64,000 nt of DNA from Companilactobacillus sp. RD055328 (lineage in GTDB: Bacteria > Bacillota > Bacilli > Lactobacillales > Lactobacillaceae). The position numbers and the translations under genes are program-made. The notes under the pieces are model-generated. The model had not been told where the DNA came from. It was given only the letters and a program-made list of their open reading frames with translations, and made no database searches. Of this stretch, positions 29,177-38,808 are shown piece by piece; position 1 is the stretch's first letter, and each line of letters starts with the position of its first letter. Location of the stretch: the NCBI RefSeq assembly GCF_022835675.1, contig NZ_BQUT01000001.1, positions 62,001 to 126,000 on the forward strand. Reading direction: 5' to 3'.

Positions 29177-29771
29177 TAATTGCCTTTAGTATGTAATACC
29201 CTTTATCTTTTTTAATAATTTCAGCATTGCCAAAAGTCTCTTCCATTAACTTCTTCGCTGATGGTGCACCTTGTTTTTTTTGAATTACCACCCATAGTGA
29301 ACCACCACTAATCAGATGAGTTTTAGCTTTCGATATCATTTCTGAAACAATATTTTTACCAGCACGAATTGGTGGATTTGTAAGAATAGCCGCGAATTTA
29401 TCATTTATCTTCTCATATACTGAAGATTCTAGACACGTCACATTATTAATATCATTTAGCTTGGCATTTTTTTGTGCAAGTTCAAGAGCTCGATTATTTA
29501 CATCTGACATTGTGATTTGGCGATTGCTATAGACTTTAGCCAATGATAGCCCTATTGGACCATAACCACAGCCAAGATCCAAAATATCACCTTCAGGTGC
29601 GTCTGATTCATTAAATGTATCAATCAAAACTCGAGATCCATAATCGACTGTTGTTTTAGAAAAAACACCATTATCAGTTTGAAATATTAATTCATTACCT
29701 AATAAAGTAAATTTCCAATCTTGTAAGTTATGTTCAGAATTTGGATTACTTTCAAAATATTGTTCTGGCAA
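29166..29771 (-). CDS. Class I SAM-dependent methyltransferase (YbxB/RsmC-like)
   Basis: This 201-residue enzyme has the SAM motif LDLGCGYGPIGLSLA and the catalytic NPPIRAGK. These place it with small RsmC-like rRNA (guanine-N2) methyltransferases. It follows rplL, where Bacillus has ybxB. The exact rRNA target is not shown by the sequence. Confidence 0.88.
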   Translation of the reverse strand: MPEQYFESNPNSEHNLQDWKFTLLGNELIFQTDNGVFSKTTVDYGSRVLIDTFNESDAPEGDILDLGCGYGPIGLSLAKVYSNRQITMSDVNNRALELAQKNAKLNDINNVTCLESSVYEKINDKFAAILTNPPIRAGKNIVSEMISKAKTHLISGGSLWVVIQKKQGAPSAKKLMEETFGNAEIIKKDKGYYILKAINED

Positions 29772-29822
29772 TAGTTTTCTCCTAAGTTTTAATATCTAAA
29801 TTCTACTAGATATAGACAAACA

Positions 29823-29850
29823 AAAAAAGCCTCAATACTGAGACTTTTTA
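29823..29850 (-). terminator. rplJL terminator
   Basis: The hairpin AAAAAG(T)CTCA/TGAG(G)CTTTTT lies just past rplL on the minus strand. Confidence 0.7.
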
Positions 29851-29858
29851 TTAATTGC

Positions 29859-30227
29859 TTATTTAAGTGTAGCTGTTGCGCCAACTTCTTTAAGTTTAGC
29901 AGCCATTTCTTCAGCAGCATCTTTAGCAACGTCTGTCTTAAGAACTGAAGGAGCGTTATCAACAAGATCTTTAGCATCTTTCAAGCCAAGTTCTGTGATT
30001 TCACGAACTGCTTTGATAACTTTAACTTTTTCTCCACCAACTTCTGTTAGTTCAACGTCGAATTCGTCTTTTTCTGCACCAGCGTCTGCGCCAGCTGCAC
30101 CAGCAGCTGCTACTGGAGCAGCTGCTGTAACATCAAATTCTTCTTCGATTGCTTTTACTAATTCGCTCAATTCCATGATTGAAGCGTCTTTTAATTGATC
30201 AATAATTTTGCTTGTATCTAAAGCCAT
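29859..30227 (-). CDS. rplL: Ribosomal protein L7/L12
   Basis: This 122-residue stalk protein has an N-terminal dimer domain, an Ala-rich hinge (about residues 35-52) and a C-terminal factor-binding domain ([20 protein letters not shown]). The start is the ATG at 30227 with a GGAGG site, five codons inside the longest frame. It is cotranscribed with rplJ. Confidence 0.98.
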   Translation of the reverse strand: MALDTSKIIDQLKDASIMELSELVKAIEEEFDVTAAAPVAAAGAAGADAGAEKDEFDVELTEVGGEKVKVIKAVREITELGLKDAKDLVDNAPSVLKTDVAKDAAEEMAAKLKEVGATATLK

Positions 30228-30279
30228 TTTATTTTCCTCCATAAGAAAAAAGTATTTTTAATTTAAAATTTGTTTGTAA

Positions 30280-30783
30280 CTATGCTGCAGGTTCGTCTTT
30301 ACTATCAGCAACTGCCTTAACCGCATAAGCGACATTGCGGACAGGAGCTTGAAGTACAGATACCAACATTGACAATAGTCCTTCACGGTTAGGTAATTTA
30401 GCAAGTGCATGAATTTCTTCAAGTTCTGCAACTTTACCTTCGATCATTCCACCTTTGATTTCCATTGCTTCTACACTAGTAGCAAACTTGTCAGCTACTT
30501 TAGCAGGTGCAACAGGATCTTCGTTAGAATAAACAATAGCAGTAGGACCTACGAACTTGTCATCCAATCCTTCGAATCCAGCTTTATCAGCTGCACGTTT
30601 CAAGATTGAATTCTTGATAACTGACATTGAAGCGTCATTATCACGAAGTTCAGCACGCATTTCAGTCACTTGAGCAACTGTTAAACCAAGGTAATCAACG
30701 ATTACTAATGATTTTGCGTTTTTAAGAATTTCAGCAGTTTCGTCAACTGCGGCTTCTTTTTTAGCAATAATATTTTTGTTCAA
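30280..30783 (-). CDS. rplJ: Ribosomal protein L10
   Basis: This 167-residue protein anchors L7/L12 to the ribosome. It starts with TTG, eight bases after AGGAGG, and has [12 protein letters not shown] and the conserved KNSILKRA region. Regulation is by the L10 leader upstream (30880-30975). Confidence 0.97.
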   Translation of the reverse strand: MNKNIIAKKEAAVDETAEILKNAKSLVIVDYLGLTVAQVTEMRAELRDNDASMSVIKNSILKRAADKAGFEGLDDKFVGPTAIVYSNEDPVAPAKVADKFATSVEAMEIKGGMIEGKVAELEEIHALAKLPNREGLLSMLVSVLQAPVRNVAYAVKAVADSKDEPAA

Positions 30784-30879
30784 ACCATTTACCTCCTATT
30801 AGATTCATTTCAAGTAGTAGAGAAGTCCACTACTTAAAATGCTTTTTTAATTTCTACTTGAGAGAGTCCCGAGTAATAA

Positions 30880-30975
30880 AAAAACTCTGTGCCCAAGAGC
30901 ACAGAGTTATCATCATCGATAAACTGGCCTCGGCAGGATATTAAGACATAAAGTCACCTGAGTCTTCGGTAGAAT
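30880..30975 (-). promoter_or_regulatory. Ribosomal protein L10 leader with attenuator
   Basis: On the minus strand the RNA has GAAGACTCAGGTGACT, then TAATATCCTGCCGAGG, the L10(L12)4-binding core. A strong terminator follows (AACTCTGTGC/GCACAGAGTT plus T run, 30909-30884). Excess L10-L12 complex would favour termination ahead of rplJL. Confidence 0.9.
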
Positions 30976-31025
30976 TAATATTAATAATCTATCATTTATT
31001 TGACATCAAGTCAATATGAATCAAC

Positions 31026-31715
31026 TTATTTTGAAGCTGGTGTAATTGTAAGACCAGGTCCAAATGTTGATGTCATATTGATACTCTTGATGTATGTTCC
31101 CTTAAGTGATGCAGGACGTGCTTTGACGATTACATCTTTAAGAGCATTGAAGTTTTCTTCTAGCTTAGCAGCGTCAAATGAAATCTTACCAATTGGTGCA
31201 TGGATCAAACCATTAGCATCAACACGGTAAGCTACTTGTCCAGCTTTAATGTCGTTAACAGCTTTTGTAACGTCCATTGTAACTGTACCAGTCTTAGGAT
31301 TAGGCATAAGACCCTTAGGTCCAAGTACACGTCCTAATTGACCAACTTTAGCCATCATAGGTGGTGTAGCTACGATAATATCGAAGTCAAACCATCCACC
31401 TTGAATTTTTTCAACCAAGTCATCTGAACCAACAAAATCTGCACCAGCAGCTTCTGCTTGTTTAGCTTGGTCTCCTTCAGCAAATACAGCAACACGTTGA
31501 GTTTTACCTGTACCGTTAGGTAACACGATAGCTCCACGTAATTGTTGATCAGCTTGTTTAACATCTAAGTTTAAATTAAATGCAGCTTCAACAGTTGCAT
31601 CAAATTTTGCGTAGTCTAATTCTTTAAGTAATTCTGCTGCTTCTTTTGGTGAGTAAGTTTTGTTACCATCAAGATTTTTTACAGCCTCTGTATATTTTTT
31701 ACCATGCTTAGGCAT
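31026..31715 (-). CDS. rplA: Ribosomal protein L1
   Basis: This 229-residue L1 stalk protein starts [16 protein letters not shown] and contains the family signature around [15 protein letters not shown]. It also acts as a translational repressor in many bacteria; a matching site lies just upstream (31736-31764). It is cotranscribed with rplK. Confidence 0.98.
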   Translation of the reverse strand: MPKHGKKYTEAVKNLDGNKTYSPKEAAELLKELDYAKFDATVEAAFNLNLDVKQADQQLRGAIVLPNGTGKTQRVAVFAEGDQAKQAEAAGADFVGSDDLVEKIQGGWFDFDIIVATPPMMAKVGQLGRVLGPKGLMPNPKTGTVTMDVTKAVNDIKAGQVAYRVDANGLIHAPIGKISFDAAKLEENFNALKDVIVKARPASLKGTYIKSINMTSTFGPGLTITPASK

Positions 31716-31735
31716 GCTAAGTTCCTCCTTGCTTT

Positions 31736-31764
31736 GTGGTCTAATGGAGTTTTTCTCCTCCCAC
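31736..31764 (-). promoter_or_regulatory. Probable L1-binding operator before rplA
   Basis: The minus-strand RNA GTGGGAGGAG...CTCC ATTA GACCAC folds with GTGG/CCAC closing an inner GGAG/CTCC stem. The same primary pattern recurs before rplK. This resembles the 23S L1 site mimic used for autoregulation. Confidence 0.6.
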
Positions 31765-31818
31765 TTGTTAGAAGTGCTTTTGCACTTCTTGTAAAACTAC
31801 AACTATCAGTAATAGAGA

Positions 31819-32244
31819 TTAGCCTTCGACAGCTATACCCATACTACGTGCAGTACCTTCAACCATACGCATAGCAGATTCAACGTCTGAAGCGTTTAGG
31901 TCTTTCATTTTTGTTTCGGCAATTCCGCGAACTTGTTCTGATGTAACTGTAGCAACTTTTTCGTCTTTAGGGTTACCTGAACCTTTTTTAACGCCAGCAG
32001 CTTTCAATAATAATATTGCAGCTGGAGGAGTCTTTGTAACGAAGTCGAATGAACGATCTTCATAAACAGTGATAACAACAGGAATAATCATTCCATTTTG
32101 ATCAGCTGTTCTTGCATTGAAATCCTTTGTAAAAGCAACGATATTGATACCGGCTTGACCTAGAGCAGGCCCAACTGGTGGAGCTGGAGTTGCTTGTCCA
32201 GCAGGAATTTGCAATTTAACAATGTTTGCAACTTTTTTAGCCAC
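31819..32244 (-). CDS. rplK: Ribosomal protein L11
   Basis: This 141-residue protein starts [16 protein letters not shown] and has [15 protein letters not shown] and the C-terminal rRNA-binding domain ([15 protein letters not shown]). It forms the GTPase-associated centre. It is first of rplK-rplA, separated from nusG by a terminator. Confidence 0.98.
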   Translation of the reverse strand: MAKKVANIVKLQIPAGQATPAPPVGPALGQAGINIVAFTKDFNARTADQNGMIIPVVITVYEDRSFDFVTKTPPAAILLLKAAGVKKGSGNPKDEKVATVTSEQVRGIAETKMKDLNASDVESAMRMVEGTARSMGIAVEG

Positions 32245-32268
32245 GGTACATACCTCCGATTCCGTGAT

Positions 32269-32303
32269 GTGGTTTTAATGAGGATCACTATTTCCTCTCC
32301 CAC
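32269..32303 (-). promoter_or_regulatory. Probable L1-binding operator before rplK
   Basis: On the minus strand GTGGGAGAGGA...TCCTCATTA AAACCAC repeats the layout seen before rplA: an outer GTGG/CCAC stem and an inner GAGGA/TCCTC stem with an unpaired ATTA. It is likely an L1 autoregulatory site. Confidence 0.6.
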
Positions 32304-32311
32304 AGTGTAAT

Positions 32312-32352
32312 AAAACACACTAGATTAGTTTATCACGCATCTAGTGTGTTTT
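32312..32352 (-). terminator. secE-nusG terminator
   Basis: The stem AAAACACACTAGAT/ATCTAGTGTGTTTT lies just past nusG, with T-rich sequence after it. Confidence 0.85.
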
Positions 32353-32367
32353 CAACAGATTATTTAA

Positions 32368-32910
32368 TTATTGTTTATCAACAAAATCATAGTCTACTTC
32401 AGTGTCTGTCAAACGACCAAACATATCGATTTCAACTTTTAATTTCATTTGTGATTCATCTACTTCAGTAATCTTACCAGAACGTCCCGAAAAGGCACCT
32501 TCTACAATTGTTACTACTTCACCAACTGAGAAATCAGTATTATGAGCACGTTTTGTCATACCTGCGCTATGCAAGATATGATCAACTTCTTCTGGCAATA
32601 ATGGAGCTGGCTTACTTCCGGCACCGTGACTACCAACAAAACCTGTAACACCAGGTGTATTTCTCACAACAAACCAAGCTTCATCAGACATGATCATTTC
32701 CACCAAAACATATCCAGGGAAAGTTTTCTTCATTTCTGTTTTTGTCTTACCATTTTTTGTTTCTGTTTCTTCTTCTTCAGGAACAATTGCACGAAAGACA
32801 TTTTCTTCCATACCCATTGAACTTGCACGTGATTCAATATTTTCTTTAACTTTGTTTTCATATCCTGAATATGTATGTAAAACAAACCATTGTTTTGCTG
32901 TATCTGCCAT
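32368..32910 (-). CDS. nusG: Transcription termination/antitermination factor NusG
   Basis: This 180-residue protein has an N-terminal NGN domain (WFVLHTYSGYENKVKENIE...FPGYVLVEM) and a C-terminal KOW domain (VGEVVTIVEGAFSGRSGKI). It travels with RNA polymerase and links it to ribosomes or Rho. It lies downstream of secE. Confidence 0.97.
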   Translation of the reverse strand: MADTAKQWFVLHTYSGYENKVKENIESRASSMGMEENVFRAIVPEEEETETKNGKTKTEMKKTFPGYVLVEMIMSDEAWFVVRNTPGVTGFVGSHGAGSKPAPLLPEEVDHILHSAGMTKRAHNTDFSVGEVVTIVEGAFSGRSGKITEVDESQMKLKVEIDMFGRLTDTEVDYDFVDKQ

Positions 32911-32937
32911 AGTGGCCTCCTATTTTCAAACAAAATA

Positions 32938-32963
32938 AAAAAGCCCCGTTACCAAGACTTTTT
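32938..32963 (-). terminator. Possible weak terminator between secE and nusG
   Basis: The minus-strand stem AAAAAGTC/GGCTTTTT (one G-U pair) with a T run could partly stop transcription before nusG. The stem is short, so the call is tentative. Confidence 0.45.
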
Positions 32964-33005
32964 GCTAGTAAGTAAATATTATCAAAAAAAAACGAATATC
33001 TCAAA

Positions 33006-33188
33006 TTATTTTGAAACAAATGTATTTAATAAGAATAAGATTAAAGCATCAATTGCCGCAAAGAATAGACCATACATAACTGATGTCATGATAACAGTCC
33101 ATGAGTCACGACGGTTTTCCTTAGCTGTAGGCCAAGTAACAACCTTCATTTCATTTTTAACTTCACCAAAAAATTTAAATAATCTCAT
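33006..33188 (-). CDS. secE: Preprotein translocase subunit SecE
   Basis: This 60-residue protein has the motif EVKNEMKVVTWPTAKE followed by one membrane helix (about residues 30-55). It is the small essential SecYEG subunit. It starts 10 bp after rpmG and precedes nusG, as in most bacteria. Confidence 0.96.
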   Translation of the reverse strand: MRLFKFFGEVKNEMKVVTWPTAKENRRDSWTVIMTSVMYGLFFAAIDALILFLLNTFVSK

Positions 33189-33198
33189 TTAAATACCT

Positions 33199-33348
33199 CT
33201 ATCTTGTTTCCTTATGAGTAGTATGTTTTCCACAATGTTTACAAAACTTCTTAATTTCTAAGCGCTCAGTTCGTGCAGGGTTTTCAGTCAATGTATAATT
33301 TCTTGACCCGCAAACACTACAAGCCAAGGCGATTTTTCTTAATCCCAT
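33199..33348 (-). CDS. rpmG: Ribosomal protein L33
   Basis: This small gene encodes 49 residues beginning [18 protein letters not shown] and ending with [14 protein letters not shown]. The two CxxC pairs make it a zinc-binding L33. Its place between the sigH-like gene and secE matches Bacillus rpmGB. A GAGGAGC site precedes the ATG at 33348. Confidence 0.95.
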   Translation of the reverse strand: MGLRKIALACSVCGSRNYTLTENPARTERLEIKKFCKHCGKHTTHKETR

Positions 33349-33425
33349 AAAAGCTCCTCTGCTTCTTTAACAATTAGTAAGTATATCTTCTAAGCACTCG
33401 TATGTCAATTTTGATAGAAAAAGAA

Positions 33426-34001
33426 TTAATTAATGTATTCCAGTAACTTTTGGCGACAACGATTTTTCGCATAAAAAATCTGATCTTTAGTTGCATGAGT
33501 TTTTTGACAAACTTCTTCAACATTTATTTCACCTAACAACATTAGAAATACCTTGAATTCTAAATAACTAAGGGTTTCACAAAATCCAATTAAATCAATC
33601 GTTGAATCAATTGTTATTGAAGATTGTCTTGTCCCAGCATGTTTAACATACTGATCGTAATAAGTTACATGGTCAAAAGAACAAGCTTCACGATCGGCCT
33701 TTCTTTTTATTGCTAGTTCATGGCGTACCAAACTAAGATAGTGATTTTTTAATCGTAATTTAAAGAAACTACCAAATTGCGATCCTTGGGAACTATGAAA
33801 TCGAAAGCACGTTTCATGACAAACTATAAAAGCTTCTTGCAACCAATCAGCTTGATTAAAATTCCGAATATAATAAAGGTTTGCCAGTTTTTTAACCATG
33901 GGAGTATATAGCATCATTAATTCTTTAATTGCTTGTGAACTATTATCGCTCACTACTCTTTTTACTAATTCAATATCTTTTGTTCTGTGATCTCGTTGCA
34001 T
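33426..34001 (-). CDS. Sigma-70 family factor, SigH/ComX-like
   Basis: This 191-residue factor shows a region 2-like segment (YYIRNFNQADWLQEAFIVCHE) and a C-terminal region 4-like segment (EVCQKTHATKDQIFYAKNRCRQKL). Its place upstream of rpmG-secE-nusG matches sigH of Bacillus. In lactobacilli such factors are linked to latent competence genes. I start at the ATG at 34001 after AGGGA; an in-frame ATG six codons upstream has a weaker site. The sequence is divergent, so the regulon cannot be predicted. Confidence 0.8.
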   Translation of the reverse strand: MQRDHRTKDIELVKRVVSDNSSQAIKELMMLYTPMVKKLANLYYIRNFNQADWLQEAFIVCHETCFRFHSSQGSQFGSFFKLRLKNHYLSLVRHELAIKRKADREACSFDHVTYYDQYVKHAGTRQSSITIDSTIDLIGFCETLSYLEFKVFLMLLGEINVEEVCQKTHATKDQIFYAKNRCRQKLLEYIN

Positions 34002-34073
34002 TTCGTCCCTGCCTTTCATCTATTACTTTTTACGGTAGCATACAGGTATTCAAAGCCTTAAGAGAACAAACGT

Positions 34074-34101
34074 TTATTAGACACATTAAATTTTTGTCCA
34101 A
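34074..34101 (-). promoter_or_regulatory. Candidate promoter of the sigma-factor gene
   Basis: TTGGAC (34101-34096), a 16-bp gap and TAATAA (34079-34074) lie upstream of the sigma gene on the minus strand. Confidence 0.45.
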
Positions 34102-34111
34102 GTTAAAAATA

Positions 34112-34139
34112 AAAAAGACCGTCTTACGACTGGTCTTTC
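34112..34139 (-). terminator. Terminator overlapping the yacP end
   Basis: The stem AAAGACC/GGTCTTT, with an inner GTC/GAC stem and a T run on the minus strand, overlaps the yacP stop. Confidence 0.7.
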
Positions 34140-34651
34140 TTATTCATCATTTCTTTTAATTGTAATAATTGTTCGTCACTCCAAGGACTGTTTCGAGTAA
34201 TCTGGCGATCATAATGTTTTTTTACATCAACATCAATTTCTTTTTTCACATTATCAATTCTTGTTTTAAATTCTGATGAAGGTATTCGATATGCACCACG
34301 CGAAAAAATAGTCCATTGCTCAGCTTGATCACTCGTTACAACCGTAACCGTATTGAGTGGTGAGTTTAGCTCACCACTTAACGCCTCAATATAAGAATCA
34401 GCGGTCTGATCTTCAGGTGTAAATACCACTTCTAAATCAAAAACATTAAAAGTCTCTTTGACTCCAGGCACATACATCGCATCAAAAACCACAATCATTC
34501 TTACATCTTCGATTTTTCGATATTCGGCGAGTACATGCAATAACTCATCCCGCGCTTGAGATAGATGGTTTTGATTTTTTAGTTTACTTAAATTAGGCCA
34601 ACTACCAATAACATTATATCCATCAACAATAATTATTTGCTTCTTTGCCAT
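34124..34651 (-). CDS. NYN-domain ribonuclease (YacP/Rae1 family)
   Basis: This 175-residue PIN-like NYN nuclease has IIIVDGYNVIGSWP, the acidic cluster in VVFDAMYVPG and TVVTSDQAEQW. The Bacillus member cleaves mRNA on the ribosome. It follows rlmB at 2 bp in the conserved cysS-mrnC-rlmB-yacP operon. Confidence 0.92.
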   Translation of the reverse strand: MAKKQIIIVDGYNVIGSWPNLSKLKNQNHLSQARDELLHVLAEYRKIEDVRMIVVFDAMYVPGVKETFNVFDLEVVFTPEDQTADSYIEALSGELNSPLNTVTVVTSDQAEQWTIFSRGAYRIPSSEFKTRIDNVKKEIDVDVKKHYDRQITRNSPWSDEQLLQLKEMMNKKDQS

Positions 34652-34653
34652 TT

Positions 34654-35424
34654 TTATCCCTTACGTGAACTGAACGCTTGATACATCAATACTCCGGCAG
34701 CTACAGAAGCGTTCAAGCTTTGAACATGTCCGACCATAGGAATTGTTAACATTTGGTCCATTTGTTTTTTAACAACTGGTGCGATTCCTTTACCTTCATT
34801 ACCAATAACTAAACCAATATTCCCCTTGGCATTCCAGTTAGTGAATTCTTCACCATCCATATCAGTCCCAAAAAACCACATGTTTTTTTCTTCTTTTAAT
34901 TTTTTAATCGTATTAACTAGATTAGTTGCTCTAACAACTGGTACATGTTCAATTGCACCTGTAGAAGTTTTAGCAACAACTGATGTAAGTCCCGTAGCTC
35001 GATGTTTTGGAATTACAACTCCGTGAACACCAACCGCATCTGCAGTACGTAAAATTGAACCTAAGTTATGTGGATCTTCGATACTATCCAAAATCAAAAT
35101 AAATAAGTCTTCATTTTTAGATTCAGCTAATGCGTAAATATCATCAAGTTCTGCATATTGATATGCAGAAATACTTGCCATTACTCCTTGATGATTTCCA
35201 TTATCTGATAGTGTATCCAGCTTTGTCTTAGGCACTTCTTGAATTACTAAGCCATTTTTCTTAGCTGAATTAAATACTCTTGAAAGTTGCTCACTACGAA
35301 GATCTTTTTGAATGAATATTTTATTAACTCGTTCACTTGCATCAGGTGCTTTTAATATTTCTTGTACTGCGTGAATTCCAAAAATAAATTCACTTTGAAT
35401 CTCATCATTGGATTCTTTTTTCAT
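34654..35424 (-). CDS. rlmB: 23S rRNA (guanosine2251-2'-O)-methyltransferase RlmB
   Basis: This 256-residue SPOUT enzyme has an N-terminal substrate-binding domain ([12 protein letters not shown]) and the knotted SAM domain with [28 protein letters not shown] and [14 protein letters not shown]. It overlaps the mrnC end by 20 bp. Confidence 0.94.
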   Translation of the reverse strand: MKKESNDEIQSEFIFGIHAVQEILKAPDASERVNKIFIQKDLRSEQLSRVFNSAKKNGLVIQEVPKTKLDTLSDNGNHQGVMASISAYQYAELDDIYALAESKNEDLFILILDSIEDPHNLGSILRTADAVGVHGVVIPKHRATGLTSVVAKTSTGAIEHVPVVRATNLVNTIKKLKEEKNMWFFGTDMDGEEFTNWNAKGNIGLVIGNEGKGIAPVVKKQMDQMLTIPMVGHVQSLNASVAAGVLMYQAFSSRKG

Positions 35425-35818
35425 GTGTTTGCCCCGCTTCTACTTTTTCAATACACCACTTAGCTAATTCATCTAGCCGTTGATTCTCTTCCATCAGTGA
35501 AAGGTAACCAAACACCGCTTCAAATCCAGTCGACATGTGATATGTTGCGATACTAGTATTCTTAGCTTTCGTATAAACCTTAGCATTACGGCCACGTTTA
35601 TAAACAGACATTTCGTTATCTGTTAGAACCGATTCTTCTTCCATAATCATAATTAATGCCGCTTGTGCTTTTGCTGAAACATAACTAGTGGCGTTTTTTT
35701 GTAAGGCATTAACCTTAGTAATCCCCTTACTTAAAAGGTATTTGCGAATATAAACTTCATAAACCGCATCACCTAGATATGCTAATGTCACACCATTTAA
35801 TTGTTCATAAATATTCAT
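35405..35818 (-). CDS. mrnC: Mini-ribonuclease 3
   Basis: This 137-residue RNase III-like catalytic domain lacks a dsRNA-binding domain. It has [14 protein letters not shown] and the acidic and Arg-rich KRGRNAKV segment. It matures 23S rRNA. The start overlaps the cysS stop by one base. Confidence 0.94.
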   Translation of the reverse strand: MNIYEQLNGVTLAYLGDAVYEVYIRKYLLSKGITKVNALQKNATSYVSAKAQAALIMIMEEESVLTDNEMSVYKRGRNAKVYTKAKNTSIATYHMSTGFEAVFGYLSLMEENQRLDELAKWCIEKVEAGQTHEKRIQ

Positions 35819-37233
35819 TAATTTTCTTCCTTATGCCAACGAACACCGTTAGCGGTATCTTCTAAAATAATTCCTTGTTCTTTAAGAACATCGCGAATAC
35901 GATCACTTTCGGCAAAATCCTTATTGATTCTAGCTTGATTTCTTGCTTCAATCATTTGTTCGACTTGCTCATCTAAAGTATCAACTGACTCTTCTAAAAC
36001 AATGCCAAAAACATTCATTAATTCCATCATAGTGTTTTTTAGCATCGCTAAGTCTTCTTTTGAAACCTCAGATTGTTCTAAATAATTATTAGCCAACTTC
36101 ACCAAATCATAAACAGCCGTTATTCCGTTTTGAACGTTAAAGTCGTCGTCCATATTTTCAACAAAATAATTCTTAATATCATCAATTTTAGACTTTATCG
36201 AAACTGTGTCCGTAATTTTTTCTTCAGTCAATAGTCTATGACTTATATTGTTGAAACTGTTTTTGATTCTATTCAAATTATTCTTAGCATCTTCAATGTT
36301 ATCTTGTGTGTATTGTAATGTACGGCGGTAATGAACTGTCGACATAAAGAAACGGAGAACTTGCGGATCCATTGTCTTGATTAAATCATGGACAGTCACA
36401 AAATTACCAAGTGACTTACTCATTTTTTCTTGATCCTTACCTATTGTCACAAAACCATTATGCATCCAGTAATTAGCAAAACGTTCACCAGTTGCTGCTT
36501 CACTTTGTGCTATTTCATTTTCGTGATGTGGAAATTCTAAATCTTGTCCACCACCATGAATATCAAAATTATTTCCTAAAATGTCAGTTGCCATTACTGA
36601 ACATTCAATGTGCCAGCCAGGTCGACCTGCACCCCATGGTGAATCCCATGATATTTCTTCAGGCTTTGCTGATTTCCAAAGAGCGAAGTCAATTGGATCT
36701 TCTTTAACTTTCATCTCGTCAGTTGTGACGTGATTACTAGCACCTTCTTCAAGGTCATTGATATTTTGCCCTGATAGTTCACCATAATTAGCAAACTTGC
36801 GAGCACGGTAGTAAACATCCCCGTTAACTTCATAGGCATATTCGTTTTTTATTAATTCTTCAATGAATGTAATGATTTTAGAAATATATTCAGTAGCTCT
36901 TGGATTCACTGTAGCTGACTGAACATTCAAAGCTTTCGTATCTTCCATGAAAGCAGTAATATACTTATCCGCTAATTCAGGAACAGTTATTCCGTCAGTT
37001 TTTGCTTGTTTAATCATCTTGTCATCAACATCAGTGAAGTTCGATACATACTTCACTTGATATCCCCGATATTTAAAATAACGACGGATGGTATCAAAAG
37101 CTACCACGGAACGAGCATTCCCAATATGGATATAATTATAAACGGTAGGGCCACAGACATACATTGATACCTGATTTTCTACTTTAGGTACAAAACGTTC
37201 GACACTATTAGTCATGGTATTGTAAATCTTCAC
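35818..37233 (-). CDS. cysS: Cysteine--tRNA ligase
   Basis: This 471-residue class I synthetase has the HIGH-type motif in [18 protein letters not shown], zinc ligands including ECSVMA, and KMSKSLGN. I start at a GTG at 37233 (reading [15 protein letters not shown]), nine bases after GGAGG, not at the upstream in-frame TTG. First gene of cysS-mrnC-rlmB-yacP. No T-box is seen upstream. Confidence 0.96.
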   Translation of the reverse strand: MKIYNTMTNSVERFVPKVENQVSMYVCGPTVYNYIHIGNARSVVAFDTIRRYFKYRGYQVKYVSNFTDVDDKMIKQAKTDGITVPELADKYITAFMEDTKALNVQSATVNPRATEYISKIITFIEELIKNEYAYEVNGDVYYRARKFANYGELSGQNINDLEEGASNHVTTDEMKVKEDPIDFALWKSAKPEEISWDSPWGAGRPGWHIECSVMATDILGNNFDIHGGGQDLEFPHHENEIAQSEAATGERFANYWMHNGFVTIGKDQEKMSKSLGNFVTVHDLIKTMDPQVLRFFMSTVHYRRTLQYTQDNIEDAKNNLNRIKNSFNNISHRLLTEEKITDTVSIKSKIDDIKNYFVENMDDDFNVQNGITAVYDLVKLANNYLEQSEVSKEDLAMLKNTMMELMNVFGIVLEESVDTLDEQVEQMIEARNQARINKDFAESDRIRDVLKEQGIILEDTANGVRWHKEEN

Positions 37234-37279
37234 TTTGAAAACCCTCCGCAACTCTTTTATTCAGTGAGTCTATTCTAAC

Positions 37280-37313
37280 AAAAAAGTCCGTTCTATAACA
37301 GAACGGACTTTCT
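37280..37313 (-). terminator. gltX terminator
   Basis: The stem AAAGTCCGTTC/GAACGGACTTT on the minus strand, with flanking T run, lies after gltX. Confidence 0.85.
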
Positions 37314-37314
37314 T

Positions 37315-38796
37315 TTATATTTGTTCTAATGTGTGGTCAAGATGAGCAATTGCTTTTTTCTTTCCTAATAATTCGATTGCTTCTGCAATTCCAGGTCCAT
37401 GCATAGATTGTGTAGTAGCAATTCTTACAGGCATAAATAATTTTCTACCTTTGACACCTGTCTCATTTTTAGTAGCAGTAATAGCGTTCATAATTTCAGG
37501 CGCTGTGAATCTTTCTAGTTCACTAAGTTTCACCTTGAACACTTCAAGCATCGGCTTAGCTTCATCTTCTTTAAGTTCAGTTAGAGCCTCTTGACTAAGT
37601 GGTTCTGGATCTTTCAAGAAGATTGATCCGAATTCTGACATTTGAGCAGTGTAACTCATTTGTTCAGTGAATAGACTAACCATTTGACGAATCCATTGGA
37701 TTGTCTTAGCATCTGGATTTTTTTCTACCAATCCTTTACTAATTAATTCACCTAATGACAAGTCAGTTAGCATACTTAAATCACTTTTTCTTACATATTG
37801 GTTATTAACCCATTCAAGTTTCTTTTGATCAAACTTAGCTGGTGATTTACTCAAACGATTTTCATCAAACATCTTGATTAATTCTTTGCGATTGAAGATT
37901 TCGTCTTCACCAACTGGTGACCATCCTAGTAAAGCAATGAAGTTAAACATAGCATCAGGTAAGTAACCTAACTCTTTATATTGTTCAATAAATTGCAAGA
38001 TCGATTCATCACGTTTACTTAATTTCTTACCAGTTTCTGTATTAATAATTAATGTCATATGTCCAAAACGAGGTTGATCCCAACCAAATGCATCGTAAAT
38101 CATCATTTGTTTTGGTGTGTTAGCAATATGGTCATCACCACGTAGAACGTGAGAAATTTTCATCAAATGATCATCAACGACTACGGCAAAATTATAAGTA
38201 GGCATTCCATCACGTTTTTGGATAACCCAATCACCACCAATAGTATCTGATTCAAAACTGATTGGTCCTTTGACGATATCATCGAATTCATAAACAGTAT
38301 CCTTAGGAATTCTGAAACGAACAACTGGTGTAACTCCAGCAGCACGTCTTTCTTCTTGAACGGCCTTAATTTCTTCGTCGTTCATACCTTCATATTCATA
38401 TTCGTAATGAGGCATTTCACCGTTAGCTTTTTGGCGGTCACGCATTTCTTCCAGTTCTTCTTCAGTTAGAAATGATTCGTAAGCCAAGTCCTTATCCAAA
38501 AGTTCTTGAATACGTTCTGTATATAATTCACGACGTTCAGATTGACGATAAGGTCCGAAATCTCCACCTACATCTGGTCCTTCATCCCAATCCATACCTA
38601 GCCATTTAAGGTTATCAAGTTGTGAACGTTCACCATCTTCAATATTACGTTTTGTATCTGTATCTTCAATACGGATGATGAATTTACCTTTATTATGACG
38701 GGCAAATAAATAATTAAATAATGCTGTTCTAGCATTACCTATGTGTAAATGTCCCGTTGGACTTGGTGCATATCTAACTCTTATATCGTTTGCCAA
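37315..38796 (-). CDS. gltX: Glutamate--tRNA ligase
   Basis: This 493-residue class I synthetase has the signature [15 protein letters not shown] and the KLSKRDES loop. Firmicute GltX usually also charges tRNA-Gln for later amidation. It lies 12 bp after yacL. The length is normal. Confidence 0.97.
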   Translation of the reverse strand: MANDIRVRYAPSPTGHLHIGNARTALFNYLFARHNKGKFIIRIEDTDTKRNIEDGERSQLDNLKWLGMDWDEGPDVGGDFGPYRQSERRELYTERIQELLDKDLAYESFLTEEELEEMRDRQKANGEMPHYEYEYEGMNDEEIKAVQEERRAAGVTPVVRFRIPKDTVYEFDDIVKGPISFESDTIGGDWVIQKRDGMPTYNFAVVVDDHLMKISHVLRGDDHIANTPKQMMIYDAFGWDQPRFGHMTLIINTETGKKLSKRDESILQFIEQYKELGYLPDAMFNFIALLGWSPVGEDEIFNRKELIKMFDENRLSKSPAKFDQKKLEWVNNQYVRKSDLSMLTDLSLGELISKGLVEKNPDAKTIQWIRQMVSLFTEQMSYTAQMSEFGSIFLKDPEPLSQEALTELKEDEAKPMLEVFKVKLSELERFTAPEIMNAITATKNETGVKGRKLFMPVRIATTQSMHGPGIAEAIELLGKKKAIAHLDHTLEQI

Positions 38797-38808
38797 TGTT
38801 ATTACTTC

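Noticed and set aside
37252-37279. A T-box before cysS
   Set aside because: The gap to the gltX terminator is too short, and no T-box motif is visible.
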